A stretch of 64,000 nt of DNA from Microcoleus sp. FACHB-68 (GCF_014695715.1 NZ_JACJOT010000001.1:62001-126000), one strand, 5' to 3'; shown: positions 28,471-38,281, numbered from the stretch's first letter. Notes: generated from the sequence alone by a model not told the origin. Numbers and translations are program-made.

Positions 28471-28740
28471 TTAAGCAGCCCGTTGAGTTACCAAACCCCA
28501 GATGAAGAGGAGGAGGATTGCACCTAAGACTGCAAAAGCAATACTGGGGATTGAGAGCGCACCATAAGCTGCGCCTCCGCTTGTTCCCAAGAACATACTA
28601 CCTAAATAACCACCAACAACTGCACCCAAAATCCCTAACGCTGTTGTTGCTAGAAATCCACCGCCTTGATGCCCTGGATAAATAGCTTTGGCAAGTGCGC
28701 CGGCAATTAAACCTAAAACAACCCAAGCTAGAATTCCCAT
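28471..28740 (-). CDS. GlsB/YeaQ/YmgE family stress-response membrane protein
   Basis: 89 residues with three hydrophobic segments and the family's Gly-rich pattern: MGILAWVVLGLIAGALAK, then a loop with YPGHQGGGF, then TTALGILGAVVGGYLG and a last helix ending FIWGLVTQR. AAGGAGA precedes the ATG. The family ('transglycosylase-associated') is induced by general stress in many bacteria, but its biochemical role is not defined. It has its own terminator and lies between two Ser/Thr kinase genes on the same strand. Confidence 0.92.
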   Translation of the reverse strand: MGILAWVVLGLIAGALAKAIYPGHQGGGFLATTALGILGAVVGGYLGSMFLGTSGGAAYGALSIPSIAFAVLGAILLLFIWGLVTQRAA

Positions 28741-29186
28741 GTCATTTTCTCCTTGAAAGATAAACTCTTTTTTTCTTTGCGTCTTATCTTTCCTAAGAAT
28801 ATCAATTGATTAATAGGGATTCCCTCTATCATAGGGAAGAAACAATAGGAATAGAAATTTTTGAGTTCGTTCGCTAGACTTAATTTTTGTCAATCGGTCA
28901 AAAGATAGATTAAAGGTTTGTATAGGTTAAAAATTCTGAGTAGTTGAGAATTTAAAGCAGTGTTCTATGGCTTTTATGTTAAACGCTTCAGCTTCGTTAT
29001 GGGGGGGCCGGCAGCCAAAAGTCGTAGTGTGTTTTAGCCAAGTATGCCGGCAGACTCAAGCGGATCGGATCTGTTTAATGATAACAGAGTTTTGCTGCTC
29101 GCCCGGTATCGCTCAAACGCTTGCAAGTTGGCAGCTTGAGCCTAAATGCCGGCAAGCGAAAATCCTGAAGCATAAAACTAGAGAAT
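28741..29186. other. Intergenic region upstream of the GlsB-like gene
   Basis: 446 bases without a supported gene. The first part is AT-rich with an inverted AGGGAATCCC-like pair near 28817-28845 and likely holds the GlsB promoter. The remainder to 29186 is GCCGG-containing spacer after the second kinase. A 96-residue plus-strand frame here looks random. Confidence 0.4.
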
Positions 29187-30806
29187 CTATAAATACCATC
29201 CCAACTTACTCACTACCTCGTTTCGGTTATCTAGGGCTAATTGAAAATCGGGCTTGAGTTGAATCGCTTGATTAAAGGAGGCAATGGCTTCAGGGTACCG
29301 ATGCAAGTTATCCAATGCCACGCCTCGGTTATTCCAAGCTTGATAGTAATCTGGCTTGAGTTGAATGGCTTTGTCATAACAGGCAATGGCTTCTGAGTAG
29401 CGTTGCAAGTTATCAAACGCCAAGCCTCGGCTATTCCAAGCTTGAGGGTAATCTGGCTTGAGTTGAATGGTTTTGTCATAACAAGCAATGGCTTCTTCAT
29501 AGCGCTGCAATTCCTCAAACGCGCTACCGCGATTAAACCAAGCTTCCTCAAAATCTGGCTTGATAGAAATCGCTTGTTCATAGGCAGCGATTGCTTCTTC
29601 GTAACGCTGCAAACTAAAAAGCGCGAAGCCTCGGTTATTCCAAGCTGCATAGTAATCTGGCTTGAGTTGAATCGCTTTGTCTAAGGCAAAAATTGCTTCT
29701 TCGTAGCGCTGTAAACTAAAGAGTGTTCTGCTCCGGTTGTTCCAAACTTCAGGAAAGTTAGGTTTAATTTGAATAGCTTTGTCATACGATGTTAGTGCTT
29801 CGTCATACCGGCCTAATTCATAAAGCGCATTGCCAAGGATATCCCAAGCTTCATAAAAGTCTGATTTAATTGAAATTGCTTGCTCACAGGCAGAAATTGC
29901 TTCCTGATAACGTTTAGCTTGATACAGCACTTTGCTATGTTTTAACCAAGCTTTGGCTTTATTGGGAACCATTGAAATGGGTGAAGTTTCCAAGCCGGTT
30001 AATGCTTGTAATGCCTCAGTTGCAGAGGGGTAGCGCTGCCGGAAGTCGTAACGCACCATTTTGTCTAAAATATCTGCCAGGTTTGCGCGCACCGGCACTA
30101 GGTTTCGCCAGCAAATTTCACCCGTCTCAGGATCGTCTGGTAGTTCATCCGGAAAGATGCCGGTGAGTGCTTGAATGGCGATCATGCCCAAAGCATAAAT
30201 ATCACTACTTAATTTTGGCCGGCCTTGGGCTTGTTCACTTGGCATATAGCCAAAAGTGCCAATTTGCACCGTCGATCTCGTCATTCCTTGACTATTGACC
30301 ACCTTAGTTCTAATTTGTTTAACGGCACCAAAATCAATCAGAATCAGTTTGCCGTCTGCTTCTCGTCGCATCAGGTTGGATGGCTTAATATCGCGGTGGA
30401 TGACTTGCTGCTGGTGAACAAATTCCAAGACTTTGAGCGTGTTTTGTAAAAGCGCAATGGTGTAGGATTCGCTCAATTGTTTGCCGGCAGTCATTTCGTA
30501 GCTCAGATCGTGACCTTTGATGAATTCTTGAACTAAATAGAATTCTCGATTTTCTTCAAAATGAGCTAAAAGCCGGGGAATTTGCTCATGGGGGCCAAGC
30601 TGCTGAAGGGTTTCTGCTTCTGTGTGGAATAAGCGTCTTGCTTCCTCTAAAGTCTTGGGATCTGTGCTGGCGGGTTTGAGTTGTTTAACCGCACAGACGG
30701 GGTTGCCGGGTAAATGCCGGTCTTCTGCGAGGTACGTTTTGCCAAATGCCCCTTCTCCCAATTCGCTGATCAGAGAGTAGCGCCCACCGATGGTTTGTCC
30801 GAGCAT
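29187..30806 (-). CDS. Ser/Thr protein kinase with TPR tail, no membrane segment
   Basis: 539 residues. The kinase domain (~1-270) has the Gly-loop LGEGAFGKTY (16-25), Lys41, HRDIKPSN (137-144), DFG 158-160 and GTFGYMPSEQ, all intact. Seven to eight TPRs (~285-530) follow directly with near-identical units (YEEAIA.YD.AIQLKPDY..AWNNRG). Unlike its paralog at 25582-27801 it has no transmembrane helix in the linker, so it is probably cytosolic. The high similarity among the TPR units at DNA level points to recent internal expansion. Targets unknown. Confidence 0.93.
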   Translation of the reverse strand: MLGQTIGGRYSLISELGEGAFGKTYLAEDRHLPGNPVCAVKQLKPASTDPKTLEEARRLFHTEAETLQQLGPHEQIPRLLAHFEENREFYLVQEFIKGHDLSYEMTAGKQLSESYTIALLQNTLKVLEFVHQQQVIHRDIKPSNLMRREADGKLILIDFGAVKQIRTKVVNSQGMTRSTVQIGTFGYMPSEQAQGRPKLSSDIYALGMIAIQALTGIFPDELPDDPETGEICWRNLVPVRANLADILDKMVRYDFRQRYPSATEALQALTGLETSPISMVPNKAKAWLKHSKVLYQAKRYQEAISACEQAISIKSDFYEAWDILGNALYELGRYDEALTSYDKAIQIKPNFPEVWNNRSRTLFSLQRYEEAIFALDKAIQLKPDYYAAWNNRGFALFSLQRYEEAIAAYEQAISIKPDFEEAWFNRGSAFEELQRYEEAIACYDKTIQLKPDYPQAWNSRGLAFDNLQRYSEAIACYDKAIQLKPDYYQAWNNRGVALDNLHRYPEAIASFNQAIQLKPDFQLALDNRNEVVSKLGWYL

Positions 30807-31028
30807 GAGTTTTATCCGGTGTGGTAGAAGGAAAGCCGGTGATTGGCTTTGTTATCGATTTCGATCTTGGCACAAAGTTTGGTTGGGATTTTCAGCTTGG
30901 GGAAAAAATGCAAGGGAGGGGAGGGGTGGAATGTTGAAAATTGTGAGTAAAGTTACTGGGTGGGCAGCAGATTTTTTTTAGACATTGTACTAATTTTTTA
31001 TTGCTAGAAAAGATGGGAAGTCAGAAAG

Positions 31029-31119
31029 GCATTGGGGGGAAGCCCCCCAAACCCCCCGTTGGGGGACGGTTGCGTCCCCCAAACCCCCTCCAAAAGGGTT
31101 GATCTGCTGAGCGTCTAGT
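31029..31119. repeat. REP-like G/C-rich element, related copy at 47421
   Basis: Several short stems occur (GGGGGG/CCCCCC; CCCCCAAC against GGGGG-type runs). On the minus strand it begins GACGCTCAGCAGATCAAC and then TTGGAGGGGGTTTGGGGG. The same opening occurs at 47421 on the plus strand as GACGCTCAGCAAATCACC and TTGGAGGGGGTTTAGGG. Confidence 0.65.
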
Positions 31120-31178
31120 GCAGGTGTGCTTAGAATTTGAAATTCTAAATTGAACAGTCGGGAGAATTGCTATGGTTT

Positions 31179-31298
31179 GAGTTTTTAAATGTTTTTAATT
31201 GTTGTGCCGGTAGGTGGCGGATCGCTCTCAATCAGGATGAGTTTTTAAATGTATTTAATTGTTGTGCCGGCACGTGGCGGATCGTTCCCAATCAGGGC
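31179..31298. repeat. Two tandem 60-bp direct repeats
   Basis: The unit begins GAGTTTTTAAATGT and contains TTAATTGTTGTGCCGG and GTGGCGGATCG. Copies start at 31179 and 31239 with a few mismatches. They lie about 70 bases upstream of the glycosyltransferase start, so they may duplicate promoter or leader sequence. Confidence 0.8.
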
Positions 31299-31369
31299 AG
31301 AAGTTATGGCGGGGTGGGTTTGCCTCTAAAATGACAGCGATGCTTTTAAGTTGGGAGTGCCGGCACAAA

Positions 31370-32581
31370 ATGAAACTGAGTCTTTGCGCGATTGTGAAAA
31401 ATGAGGAGGCGGCGCTGCCTAGTTGTCTCGATAGTGTTAAAGATGTGGTGGATGAGATGGTGGTGCTTGACACCGGCTCAACGGATCGCACGGCTGAAAT
31501 TGCCCGTGAATTTGGGGCGCAAGTCTATGATTTTCAATGGTGCGATGACTATTCGGCGGCGCGAAATGAATGCCTTAAATATGCGACGGGTGACTGGATT
31601 TTAGTTTTAGATGCGGATGAAATGCTGGTGCGAGAGGTTGTGCCACAGATCAAAGAGGCAATTCAGAATGAGGATTACCTCTTAATTAACTTGATGCGTC
31701 AAGAGGTGGGTGCGGCACAATCTCCTTACTCTCTGGTATCCAGGCTGTTTCGCAATCACCCATATATTTATTTCTCCCATCCTTATCATTCGATGGTGGA
31801 TGACAGCGTTGCCAACCTGTTGAAAAGTTCTCAGGGATGGCAGGTGGTTGATTTAGCGCCGGTGGCGATTTTGCATGAAGGCTACAAACCGGGGACAATC
31901 GCCGCGTTAGACAAATTTACCAGAGCGCGGCAGGCGATGGAAAGCTATCTCGCTCAGCACCCTTCTGATCCTTACACTTGCAGTAAGTTAGGGGCTTTGT
32001 ATGTACAAATGGGTGAGGTGGAACGCGGCATTCAATTGCTAGAGGTGGGATTGAAAGGGGTGCCTAGCTGGGGTGAACCAAAATCGGTTGAGGTGCCGGT
32101 GTTGTATGAACTTCATTACCATTTAGGCATTGCTTACGCGCGCCGGCAACAGATATCTAAAGCCAAATTTCACTATCGGGCTGCCCTTGAGCAGGAACTC
32201 CTGCCTCAACTGAAACTCGGCGCTTATAACAATTTCGGTAATTTACTGCTGGAAAGCGGCGATCTGACGGGGGCAAAAAGTGCGTACGAGATTGCTTTGC
32301 AAATAGAACCCAATTTAGCCACTGCTCATTTTAATTTAGGCATTGCCTTAAAAGAGAAGGGACGCTTAAAGGAGGCGATCGCATCTTACCGGCAAGCGAT
32401 TGAACTTAATCCCAATTATGCCGAAGCTTACCAAAATTTAGGCGTGGCTTTGCTGAAAGCCGGCAGTGTCGTGGAGAGTTTAGACACCTTTCGTCAGGCG
32501 ATCTCACTTTATGAGCAGCGTCAGTCGCCGGCAGCGAGCCAGTTGCGCCAAAGTTTGAAAGATATGGGAATGCGGGTTTAA
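31370..32581 (+). CDS. Family 2 glycosyltransferase with C-terminal TPRs
   Basis: 403 residues starting at the ATG at 31370, where the family's N-terminus begins (MKLSLCAIVKNEE); upstream in-frame starts add residues with no family match. The GT-A domain spans ~1-220 with the nucleotide-sugar motif VVLDTGSTDRT (31-41) and the metal-binding DAD (81-83, LVLDADEM). Four or so TPRs occupy ~225-395. This SunS-like/GT2-TPR architecture is common in cyanobacteria and often acts on proteins or surface glycans; the acceptor is unknown. A perfect hairpin follows the stop codon. Confidence 0.9.
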   Translation: MKLSLCAIVKNEEAALPSCLDSVKDVVDEMVVLDTGSTDRTAEIAREFGAQVYDFQWCDDYSAARNECLKYATGDWILVLDADEMLVREVVPQIKEAIQNEDYLLINLMRQEVGAAQSPYSLVSRLFRNHPYIYFSHPYHSMVDDSVANLLKSSQGWQVVDLAPVAILHEGYKPGTIAALDKFTRARQAMESYLAQHPSDPYTCSKLGALYVQMGEVERGIQLLEVGLKGVPSWGEPKSVEVPVLYELHYHLGIAYARRQQISKAKFHYRAALEQELLPQLKLGAYNNFGNLLLESGDLTGAKSAYEIALQIEPNLATAHFNLGIALKEKGRLKEAIASYRQAIELNPNYAEAYQNLGVALLKAGSVVESLDTFRQAISLYEQRQSPAASQLRQSLKDMGMRV

Positions 32582-32594
32582 TCTCCAGGATAAG

Positions 32595-32620
32595 TCGAGA
32601 CGCGCTCAGTCGCGTCTCGA
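32595..32620 (+). terminator. Perfect hairpin after the GT2-TPR gene
   Basis: TCGAGACGCG and CGCGTCTCGA form a perfect 10-bp stem with a six-base loop, 13 bases after the stop. There is no T-run, so termination is inferred from position. Confidence 0.5.
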
Positions 32621-33087
32621 ATTGATCTCTTAACCCGGTTGCGCTTTTTTTTGTTGTCTTTAAACCAACTCAAGCCAAACCCACTCAAGAGCTGGCGCTT
32701 TTTTAGAATTGCAACTTTTATATTTATTTTAGGTTTATTTATAAACCTAACAATTAACCCATCCCTTATCAAAAATTTAATGATTTCTTTCTAGCTTTTT
32801 AAGTAACACTTCGGATATAAGCGGACTCAACAATTTATGACCTGAATTGATTCATCACGGGGATCGCTGACCCAGAAGGCGATCCCCGCAATCCTAAAAT
32901 TGACACTCGGCATTATTACTGACATAATAAAAGATAATGTTGAAAAAGCTTGACTCGCTTATTCGTCACTGAATAAATCGAGTCGCTAAGTTTTCTTGAG
33001 TGTTTTTGGCACTGTAACTGTTGCTACGTTCTACCCCATTTTTTTTGAGATTGTTTCATGTATACGTCTAAAGAGAGAGAGTTTAAT
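32621..33087. other. AT-rich intergenic region with an isolated hairpin
   Basis: About 470 bases without a gene. A perfect stem CGGGGATCGC/GCGATCCCCG lies at 32858-32888 with an 11-base loop. It may be the end of an unannotated transcript or a structured leader; nothing else stands out. Confidence 0.45.
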
Positions 33088-33267
33088 ATGCAGATAAAAA
33101 TGACAATTCACTGTCCAAACTGTGGCAGCCATGCTGAGCGCCACTACCTGTTAATCAGTCAATTAACGCGGACACAATGCCCTGCCTGTGACTATTTTAT
33201 GATTACCTGCTCTGACACCGGCAAAGTGGTAGAAGCGTACGCCCCTGGCATCTACGCCCCCCAGTAA
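33088..33267 (+). CDS. Small zinc-ribbon protein conserved in cyanobacteria
   Basis: 59 residues from the ATG at 33088 (an ATG at 33058 would add ten). Two knuckles, CPNCGS and CPACDY, about 23 residues apart, form a four-Cys zinc ribbon. The ending ITCSDTGKVVEAYAPGIYAP is very characteristic of a short cyanobacterial family that databases sometimes label, misleadingly, as PriA-like. AGAGAGAG lies upstream. It is far too short to be a helicase; nucleic-acid or protein binding is a guess from the ribbon alone. Confidence 0.75.
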   Translation: MQIKMTIHCPNCGSHAERHYLLISQLTRTQCPACDYFMITCSDTGKVVEAYAPGIYAPQ

Positions 33268-33447
33268 TCCTTCCCTCCCGAAATCATCACTACCAAAAGT
33301 GCCGGTAAGGGCACTAAAATTGGACGATTAATCAGCTATCGCATTGCTGCAAAAAAAATATCAGGGGAATTTACAGTGTGCTTTTGCACCGGCATAGGGA
33401 ACAGAGTTTTTAATCAAACTATCCATTCGGCAGGTAATCCAATACTT

Positions 33448-33498
33448 AACCGCAGAGGGATGCAGAAAAAATATTACTTTCTGCATCCCTCTGCGGTT
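33448..33498. terminator. Perfect 21-bp inverted repeat between convergent genes
   Basis: The arms start AACCGCAGAGGG and end CCCTCTGCGGTT and are fully complementary over 21 bases around a nine-base AT-rich loop. It lies between the zinc-ribbon gene and rlmN, both ending toward it. A bidirectional terminator, or an inverted pair of a dispersed ACCGCAGAGG-type repeat, would fit. The rest of the gap 33268-33586 is featureless. Confidence 0.55.
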
Positions 33499-33586
33499 GT
33501 AAATATTTGGGCGAGAAGCCAGGATTAGGGAATCAGGAAATTCGAGTTTTTCGAGATGCTTGCGGTAAAATTTAGCCAAAGAATTG

Positions 33587-34618
33587 TTAACTTTGAGAAA
33601 CTCGCAGTTGCCCGCAAGCCGCATCCGCTTCTAACCCGCGAGAATAACGCACACTCACCGCAACTTTGCGATCTTGCAATGCCTTCACAAAGGTTTGAAT
33701 TCGCTGCTGGCTGGGACGCTGATAGCCGGCTTCAGTGATCGGATTGTAGGGAATCAAATTGACATGACATTGAAATCCCCGCATTAACTCCGCAAGTTCA
33801 ATCGCGTGTTCCGGCAAGTCGTTCACGCCGGCAAGCAAAATATATTCAAAACTCAACCGGCGGCCTGTTGTCTTGACATATTCCCGACATTCTGAGATAA
33901 GCTCAGGCAAGGGATAGCGGAGGGCACTCGGAATTAGCTGTTCGCGCAACTCTTGATTAGAAGCGTGGAGACTAACTGCTAGGGTGACTTGGAGTTTATG
34001 TTCTGCCAGTTGGCGGATGCGATCGCGGATTCCCACCGTAGAAACCGTGATATTTCGCTGCCCGATGCCCACATCTTCGTTGAGTGATCGCAAGGCAGCC
34101 AAAACATTATCCGTATTCAGCAACGGTTCGCCCATGCCCATAAAGACAATATGACTGACGCGCCGGTTAAAGTCTTCTTGAACTGTTAAAACCTGATCAA
34201 CAATTTCATGCGTGGCGAGATTGCGCTTAAAACCGCCCTTGCCGGTGGCGCAGAAATCGCACCCCATCGGACAACCCACCTGGGAAGACACGCAAACCGT
34301 GAGGCGCTTTTCTGTGGGAATGCCAACCGCTTCGACAATTTGACCGTCTGCCAGCGTCAGGAGATACTTAACCGTATCATCCGGGGCAACTGAGCGGTAG
34401 TGAATGGTTGACCGGCCTATTGGGAAATCTGCAACCGTTTCACGCCACTGTTTAGAAAATACCGTAATTTCAGAAAGCGATCGCGCCCCTTTTTGATAAA
34501 TCCATTGATGCAACTGTTGCCCCCGATAAGCCGGTTGCCCCTGTTGCTGAACCCACTCGGTTAACTCTGCCAAAGAAGCCCCTAACAGGGGAGTTTTAGA
34601 GGTTGAAACTGCTAACAT
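33587..34618 (-). CDS. rlmN: 23S rRNA (adenine-2503-C2) methyltransferase
   Basis: A radical-SAM enzyme that methylates C2 of A2503 in 23S rRNA, and A37 of some tRNAs, in the cytosol, affecting the peptidyl-transferase centre. The 343-residue product has the family's opening HLWIYQKG-like segment (LHQWIYQKG, 36-44), the cluster motif CPMGCDFC with Cys116, Cys120 and Cys123, and GMGEPLLN for SAM binding. Cys335 (AACGQL) near the C-terminus is at the position of the catalytic Cys that carries the methyl group. The product is complete. It is convergent with the zinc-ribbon gene and lies 56 bases downstream of the permease-kinase stop in the opposite sense of its start. Confidence 0.96.
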   Translation of the reverse strand: MLAVSTSKTPLLGASLAELTEWVQQQGQPAYRGQQLHQWIYQKGARSLSEITVFSKQWRETVADFPIGRSTIHYRSVAPDDTVKYLLTLADGQIVEAVGIPTEKRLTVCVSSQVGCPMGCDFCATGKGGFKRNLATHEIVDQVLTVQEDFNRRVSHIVFMGMGEPLLNTDNVLAALRSLNEDVGIGQRNITVSTVGIRDRIRQLAEHKLQVTLAVSLHASNQELREQLIPSALRYPLPELISECREYVKTTGRRLSFEYILLAGVNDLPEHAIELAELMRGFQCHVNLIPYNPITEAGYQRPSQQRIQTFVKALQDRKVAVSVRYSRGLEADAACGQLRVSQS

Positions 34619-34674
34619 AAAAAATTGCCGGCTGATGCTGTATTTCCATCATGACATTTTCAGTCAAAAAACGG

Positions 34675-37600
34675 TTAATTATTGCCGTGCTTTAGCTTCT
34701 GCGTGATCGGAATTTCAATGATAAATTCTGCCCCCTGTCCGGGTTCCGACACACACTCTAGCCGGCCTCCATGTTTATCTACAATAATTTGATAACTAAT
34801 CGATAATCCTAAGCCGGTGCCTTCTCCCACAGGTTTCGTTGTAAAAAACGGATCAAATATCCGTTGACGAACCGTTTCCTTCAATCCTGGCCCATTATCT
34901 TTAAAGCGAATTTCTACGCGATTGCTGTCGAGAACTCGGCTGCTAATTGCAATTGTACTGGGGGTTTCTTCAATTTCTTCAGGTGTTCGGGCTTCGTCAT
35001 ATTTGTGCAGCGCATCAATCCCATTGCTAAGGATATTCATAAAGACTTGATTGAGCTGGCCGGCATAACATTCCACTGTCGGCAAGTTACCGTATTCCTT
35101 AATAACTGTAATCCCCGGTAATTCCGGTTTTGCTTTCAAGCGATTTTGCAAAATCAAAAGCGTACTGTCAAGCCCTTCATGAATATCCACCGGCTTCATG
35201 TCTGCTTCGTCAAGCCGGGAGAAATTTCGCAAGGTTAAAACAATCTCCCGAATACGATTCGCTCCCATTTTCATGGAAGAGACTGTCTTCGGCAAATCTT
35301 CTAGCAAAAACTCAAGATCAATCTCTTCAATAATGTCTTGAACTTTGGGGTCAGTCTGGGAATAACCTTCTTGATAAAGGTTGATTAACGTCATGAGCGC
35401 CTGAGTATAATCACTAACATACGTGAGGTTGCCATAAATGAAATTAACCGGGTTATTAATCTCATGGGCAACACCGGCAACTAACTGACCAAGAGAAGAC
35501 ATCTTCTCACTTTGAACGAGTTGAGCTTGGGCTTGTTGAAGCTGTTGCAGCGCTTGTTCTAGTTTCTGAGCTTGAGCGGTTGCTGTTTGAGCAGCAGAAC
35601 AGCTTTGTTGATAGAGTTCAGCTTGCTGTATCGCAATTGCTGCTTGGTTGGCTAATTGTTGCAGCAATTCAATTTCTGCCGGCTGCCAAACCCTAGGCGC
35701 AGAACATTCATGCGCGATTAGCAACCCCCACAAATAATAATCAATCCGAATTGGTACAACAAGATTGGCTTTAATGTTAAGTTCTAGCAAAAACTTTTTA
35801 TGACAGGGATTTAAATCTGACTCAGCAATATTATTAACCGCTCTGACGCGTCCGTAACTGTAAAGGCGAGCGTAATCTGTGGGAAAACATTCATCCGCAT
35901 ACTCCTCACCCTGAAGTAATTGCCACTTACCGCTGACGGCTTCTACAACAATTTTGCCTTGCCAGTCTTGGGTGAATTGGTAAATTACAACTCGATCTGT
36001 GTGAAGTAACGCGAGGACTTCTCGCACAATCGTTTCCAGAATTGTCTTTAAATCTAAAGTTCTGCGAATTTGGTCGGTAACGTGCGTTAAAACCCGGTCA
36101 GATTCTACCGATTGAAGCAACCGTTCTTGAGTTTGCCGTAATTCCTGAAGCGCTTTTTCTAATTGTTCGGCTTGCTCTGTAGCTGTAACAGCAAGTTCTT
36201 CTTTAAGTTGCAATGTTTGCCGCAATTCTAACTCAGCTTGCTTGCGCTCAGTCACATCGCGAAAAATCACAATATATTCTTGCAGCTTTCGATTTGCTCG
36301 GTGTGAAATCGTTGCTTCAAGCGTGCGTAAGTCTTGCTCTCCCCGCTTGAATATCTGTTCGCTTCTGCTTTGCCCTAACTCTGGTTCCAACGTTATTGCC
36401 GGCAGAAAATCATGAAGATGACGCCCCACTAGCTCAACGGTGCCGATGCCAAAAAGTGCGGATGCGGCTGGGTTAGTTTGCAGAATTACGCCGTTTTTAC
36501 CCACGACGAGAATGGCATCTGGAACGGTATCAAGGGCAGTGATAAACAAGTTTTCTGCTTGTTCCCGTGCTTTGGCAATTGAAGCAACTTGGGGCAAGCT
36601 TGTCCAGCAAGCAATTGCAATCGCAAAAAAGGCAACTGTTAGCAATAAGACAATTAAAAGATCGTTGCCGGCACTTTCAGCGCTTCTATCTAATACTGCC
36701 CTGAGCGCCCAGCCTATAACCGTAGCGCCACAGACTAATACGAGTAGGGTAACGACCTGAAGCACCAGAAAATCTTTAAACTTGCTATTGAAAGGCACAA
36801 CGCTTCGCCTCACCCACCACTGTGGGGAGAAGGGTGGCAAGGAAACACGGCGGATCACTGCATCCGCTGCTACAATTGCCACCGGCAATAGCAACCCGAT
36901 GGCTAAATCTTGCCAACCCCATCCCACGCCAACCATTACTAGCACCAGCGTATCAAAGGCGAAAAAGCCTAGGGACAACCACCCCCAGCGCACTTCTGGC
37001 TGAACCCGACGCAGCCACAGTCCTAGATGTAGCGCCATGAAAGTTATAATCATGGGCGTACAGGTGAGTACAACCAGTTGCGCTAAATCTCCCCAACCCA
37101 ACGCGATCAAACTGATTAAAAGGGAGAAGATAAGGGCCGGTTGCAGAACGCCCTCTGGAGAGACGATGCTGAACACGGGTGAAAGGTATCCGTCTAGCGC
37201 GAGTTGGTATAAAACGCGAGGCGCATTGGCGACGGAAGTTGCGGCAATTACGAGACAGCTTGAGGCAAGCAGGAGTGTTACAGGTAATGTTGCCCAAGTG
37301 CCCCAAAACATGGTGGCAGCGGTTACTAAGAGCGAGTAAGAGTTGTCATTCACGCCTGGAGAGGCTGCTAACCGCGCGAGCACCCAGGAACCCCCCAGAC
37401 AGACGGGAGGAATCAGCCAAGCGGCGAAGGTTAGAAATCGCAGGGTTTCCCCTGGACGCCGGCTGTCAGCAACAAAACATGAAGCGGTTTCGCAGGCACA
37501 GCTGCTCAGGATTGCGAATAAAGACCACTTGCCCCACTCGATCCAGGTTAAGTTCGGCCAACTGGTAGGAAAAAATCCGGGACTGTCGGGCGAGAAGGCC

Positions 37601-38163
37601 AACCAGCCAAGACCTTGAACGCAAAAGACTAGCAAAAATCCAATGGCTGGGAAGATGAAAAATGCTTGCAAGATCGCCAAGGTGCGGGTGCCGCTCAACG
37701 CCACAATATAAACGATGAGGGTAAATGCAATTTTTAGAATGAGTTCGCCAGAAGTGATGCCATAGGGTTCTAAGTTGGCTTTGACAATTTCTGTGAGGAT
37801 GATGGCGCTTGCCGGCGGAAAGGTGGCCCAAGCTAAGTAATAGGCGATTGCGGCATAACGGCCTAGAGCGGGATAGTGACTCAGCAGTTTGGTTATATAA
37901 TTGGGCGTTCCGCCTGACATTTCTGGCCACTGTTCCCCCAAGCGTTTCACTTGCAGGTTGAGCAGCACTCCCACGAATACTGCCGGCAACCAAACAAAAA
38001 TGGCAGCCGGTCCCAGCGCCAAGTGGATTGCCGGCGCATTGGTGACCCATCCCAGATGGCCGGTAAGCCCGAACCCCCAAGTTTCCAGCGCACTCAAGCT
38101 ACGAGGTAGGCGCGTAGCGTCGCGCTGAGGATTATCCACACCTGTAAAAGGCTGTGTAGGCAT
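34675..38163 (-). CDS. APC-type permease fused to PAS-GAF histidine kinase
   Basis: 1162 residues. Residues ~20-440 form an amino acid/polyamine permease-like domain with about 11-12 hydrophobic helices (ETWGFGLTGHL at the first helix; FVADSRRPGETLRF in the middle). Two more membrane helices lie at ~466-488 and ~501-520. A PAS domain (~538-640, DTVPDAILVVGKNG), a coiled coil, a GAF domain (~690-850, ending WGLLIAHECSAPRVWQ) and a HisKA H-box LVAGVAHEINNP (His900) follow. The HATPase_c domain has KDNGPG (1088-1093) and GEGTGLGLSI. No receiver domain is present and no response regulator is adjacent. It should sense a transported or bound solute and signal by phosphotransfer, in analogy with CbrA-type transporter-kinases; the ligand is unknown. 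Confidence 0.88.
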   Translation of the reverse strand: MPTQPFTGVDNPQRDATRLPRSLSALETWGFGLTGHLGWVTNAPAIHLALGPAAIFVWLPAVFVGVLLNLQVKRLGEQWPEMSGGTPNYITKLLSHYPALGRYAAIAYYLAWATFPPASAIILTEIVKANLEPYGITSGELILKIAFTLIVYIVALSGTRTLAILQAFFIFPAIGFLLVFCVQGLGWLAFSPDSPGFFPTSWPNLTWIEWGKWSLFAILSSCACETASCFVADSRRPGETLRFLTFAAWLIPPVCLGGSWVLARLAASPGVNDNSYSLLVTAATMFWGTWATLPVTLLLASSCLVIAATSVANAPRVLYQLALDGYLSPVFSIVSPEGVLQPALIFSLLISLIALGWGDLAQLVVLTCTPMIITFMALHLGLWLRRVQPEVRWGWLSLGFFAFDTLVLVMVGVGWGWQDLAIGLLLPVAIVAADAVIRRVSLPPFSPQWWVRRSVVPFNSKFKDFLVLQVVTLLVLVCGATVIGWALRAVLDRSAESAGNDLLIVLLLTVAFFAIAIACWTSLPQVASIAKAREQAENLFITALDTVPDAILVVGKNGVILQTNPAASALFGIGTVELVGRHLHDFLPAITLEPELGQSRSEQIFKRGEQDLRTLEATISHRANRKLQEYIVIFRDVTERKQAELELRQTLQLKEELAVTATEQAEQLEKALQELRQTQERLLQSVESDRVLTHVTDQIRRTLDLKTILETIVREVLALLHTDRVVIYQFTQDWQGKIVVEAVSGKWQLLQGEEYADECFPTDYARLYSYGRVRAVNNIAESDLNPCHKKFLLELNIKANLVVPIRIDYYLWGLLIAHECSAPRVWQPAEIELLQQLANQAAIAIQQAELYQQSCSAAQTATAQAQKLEQALQQLQQAQAQLVQSEKMSSLGQLVAGVAHEINNPVNFIYGNLTYVSDYTQALMTLINLYQEGYSQTDPKVQDIIEEIDLEFLLEDLPKTVSSMKMGANRIREIVLTLRNFSRLDEADMKPVDIHEGLDSTLLILQNRLKAKPELPGITVIKEYGNLPTVECYAGQLNQVFMNILSNGIDALHKYDEARTPEEIEETPSTIAISSRVLDSNRVEIRFKDNGPGLKETVRQRIFDPFFTTKPVGEGTGLGLSISYQIIVDKHGGRLECVSEPGQGAEFIIEIPITQKLKHGNN

Positions 38164-38281
38164 TTTTACTTAAATTTTGATTGAAAATAAAATAATTATT
38201 TGAGTTTTTGATCGGCTGGATGCACCGGCTCGCTTCTGCGGATTTGAACTCAGCTATCAAGTGCGCTCATTTAACTCCCAC

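Larger units (their letters stand above)
30807..31369. other. Repeat-rich divergent region
   Basis: 563 bases between the second kinase and the glycosyltransferase gene. It holds a C/G-rich REP-like element (31029-31119) and a 60-base tandem duplication (31179-31298), both listed separately, and no supported gene. Confidence 0.6.

Noticed and set aside
28967-29257. 96-codon plus-strand frame
   Set aside because: Composition looks random and it runs into the end of the second kinase gene.
33088-33267. PriA helicase
   Set aside because: Similar short proteins carry that label, but 59 residues with one zinc ribbon cannot be a helicase.
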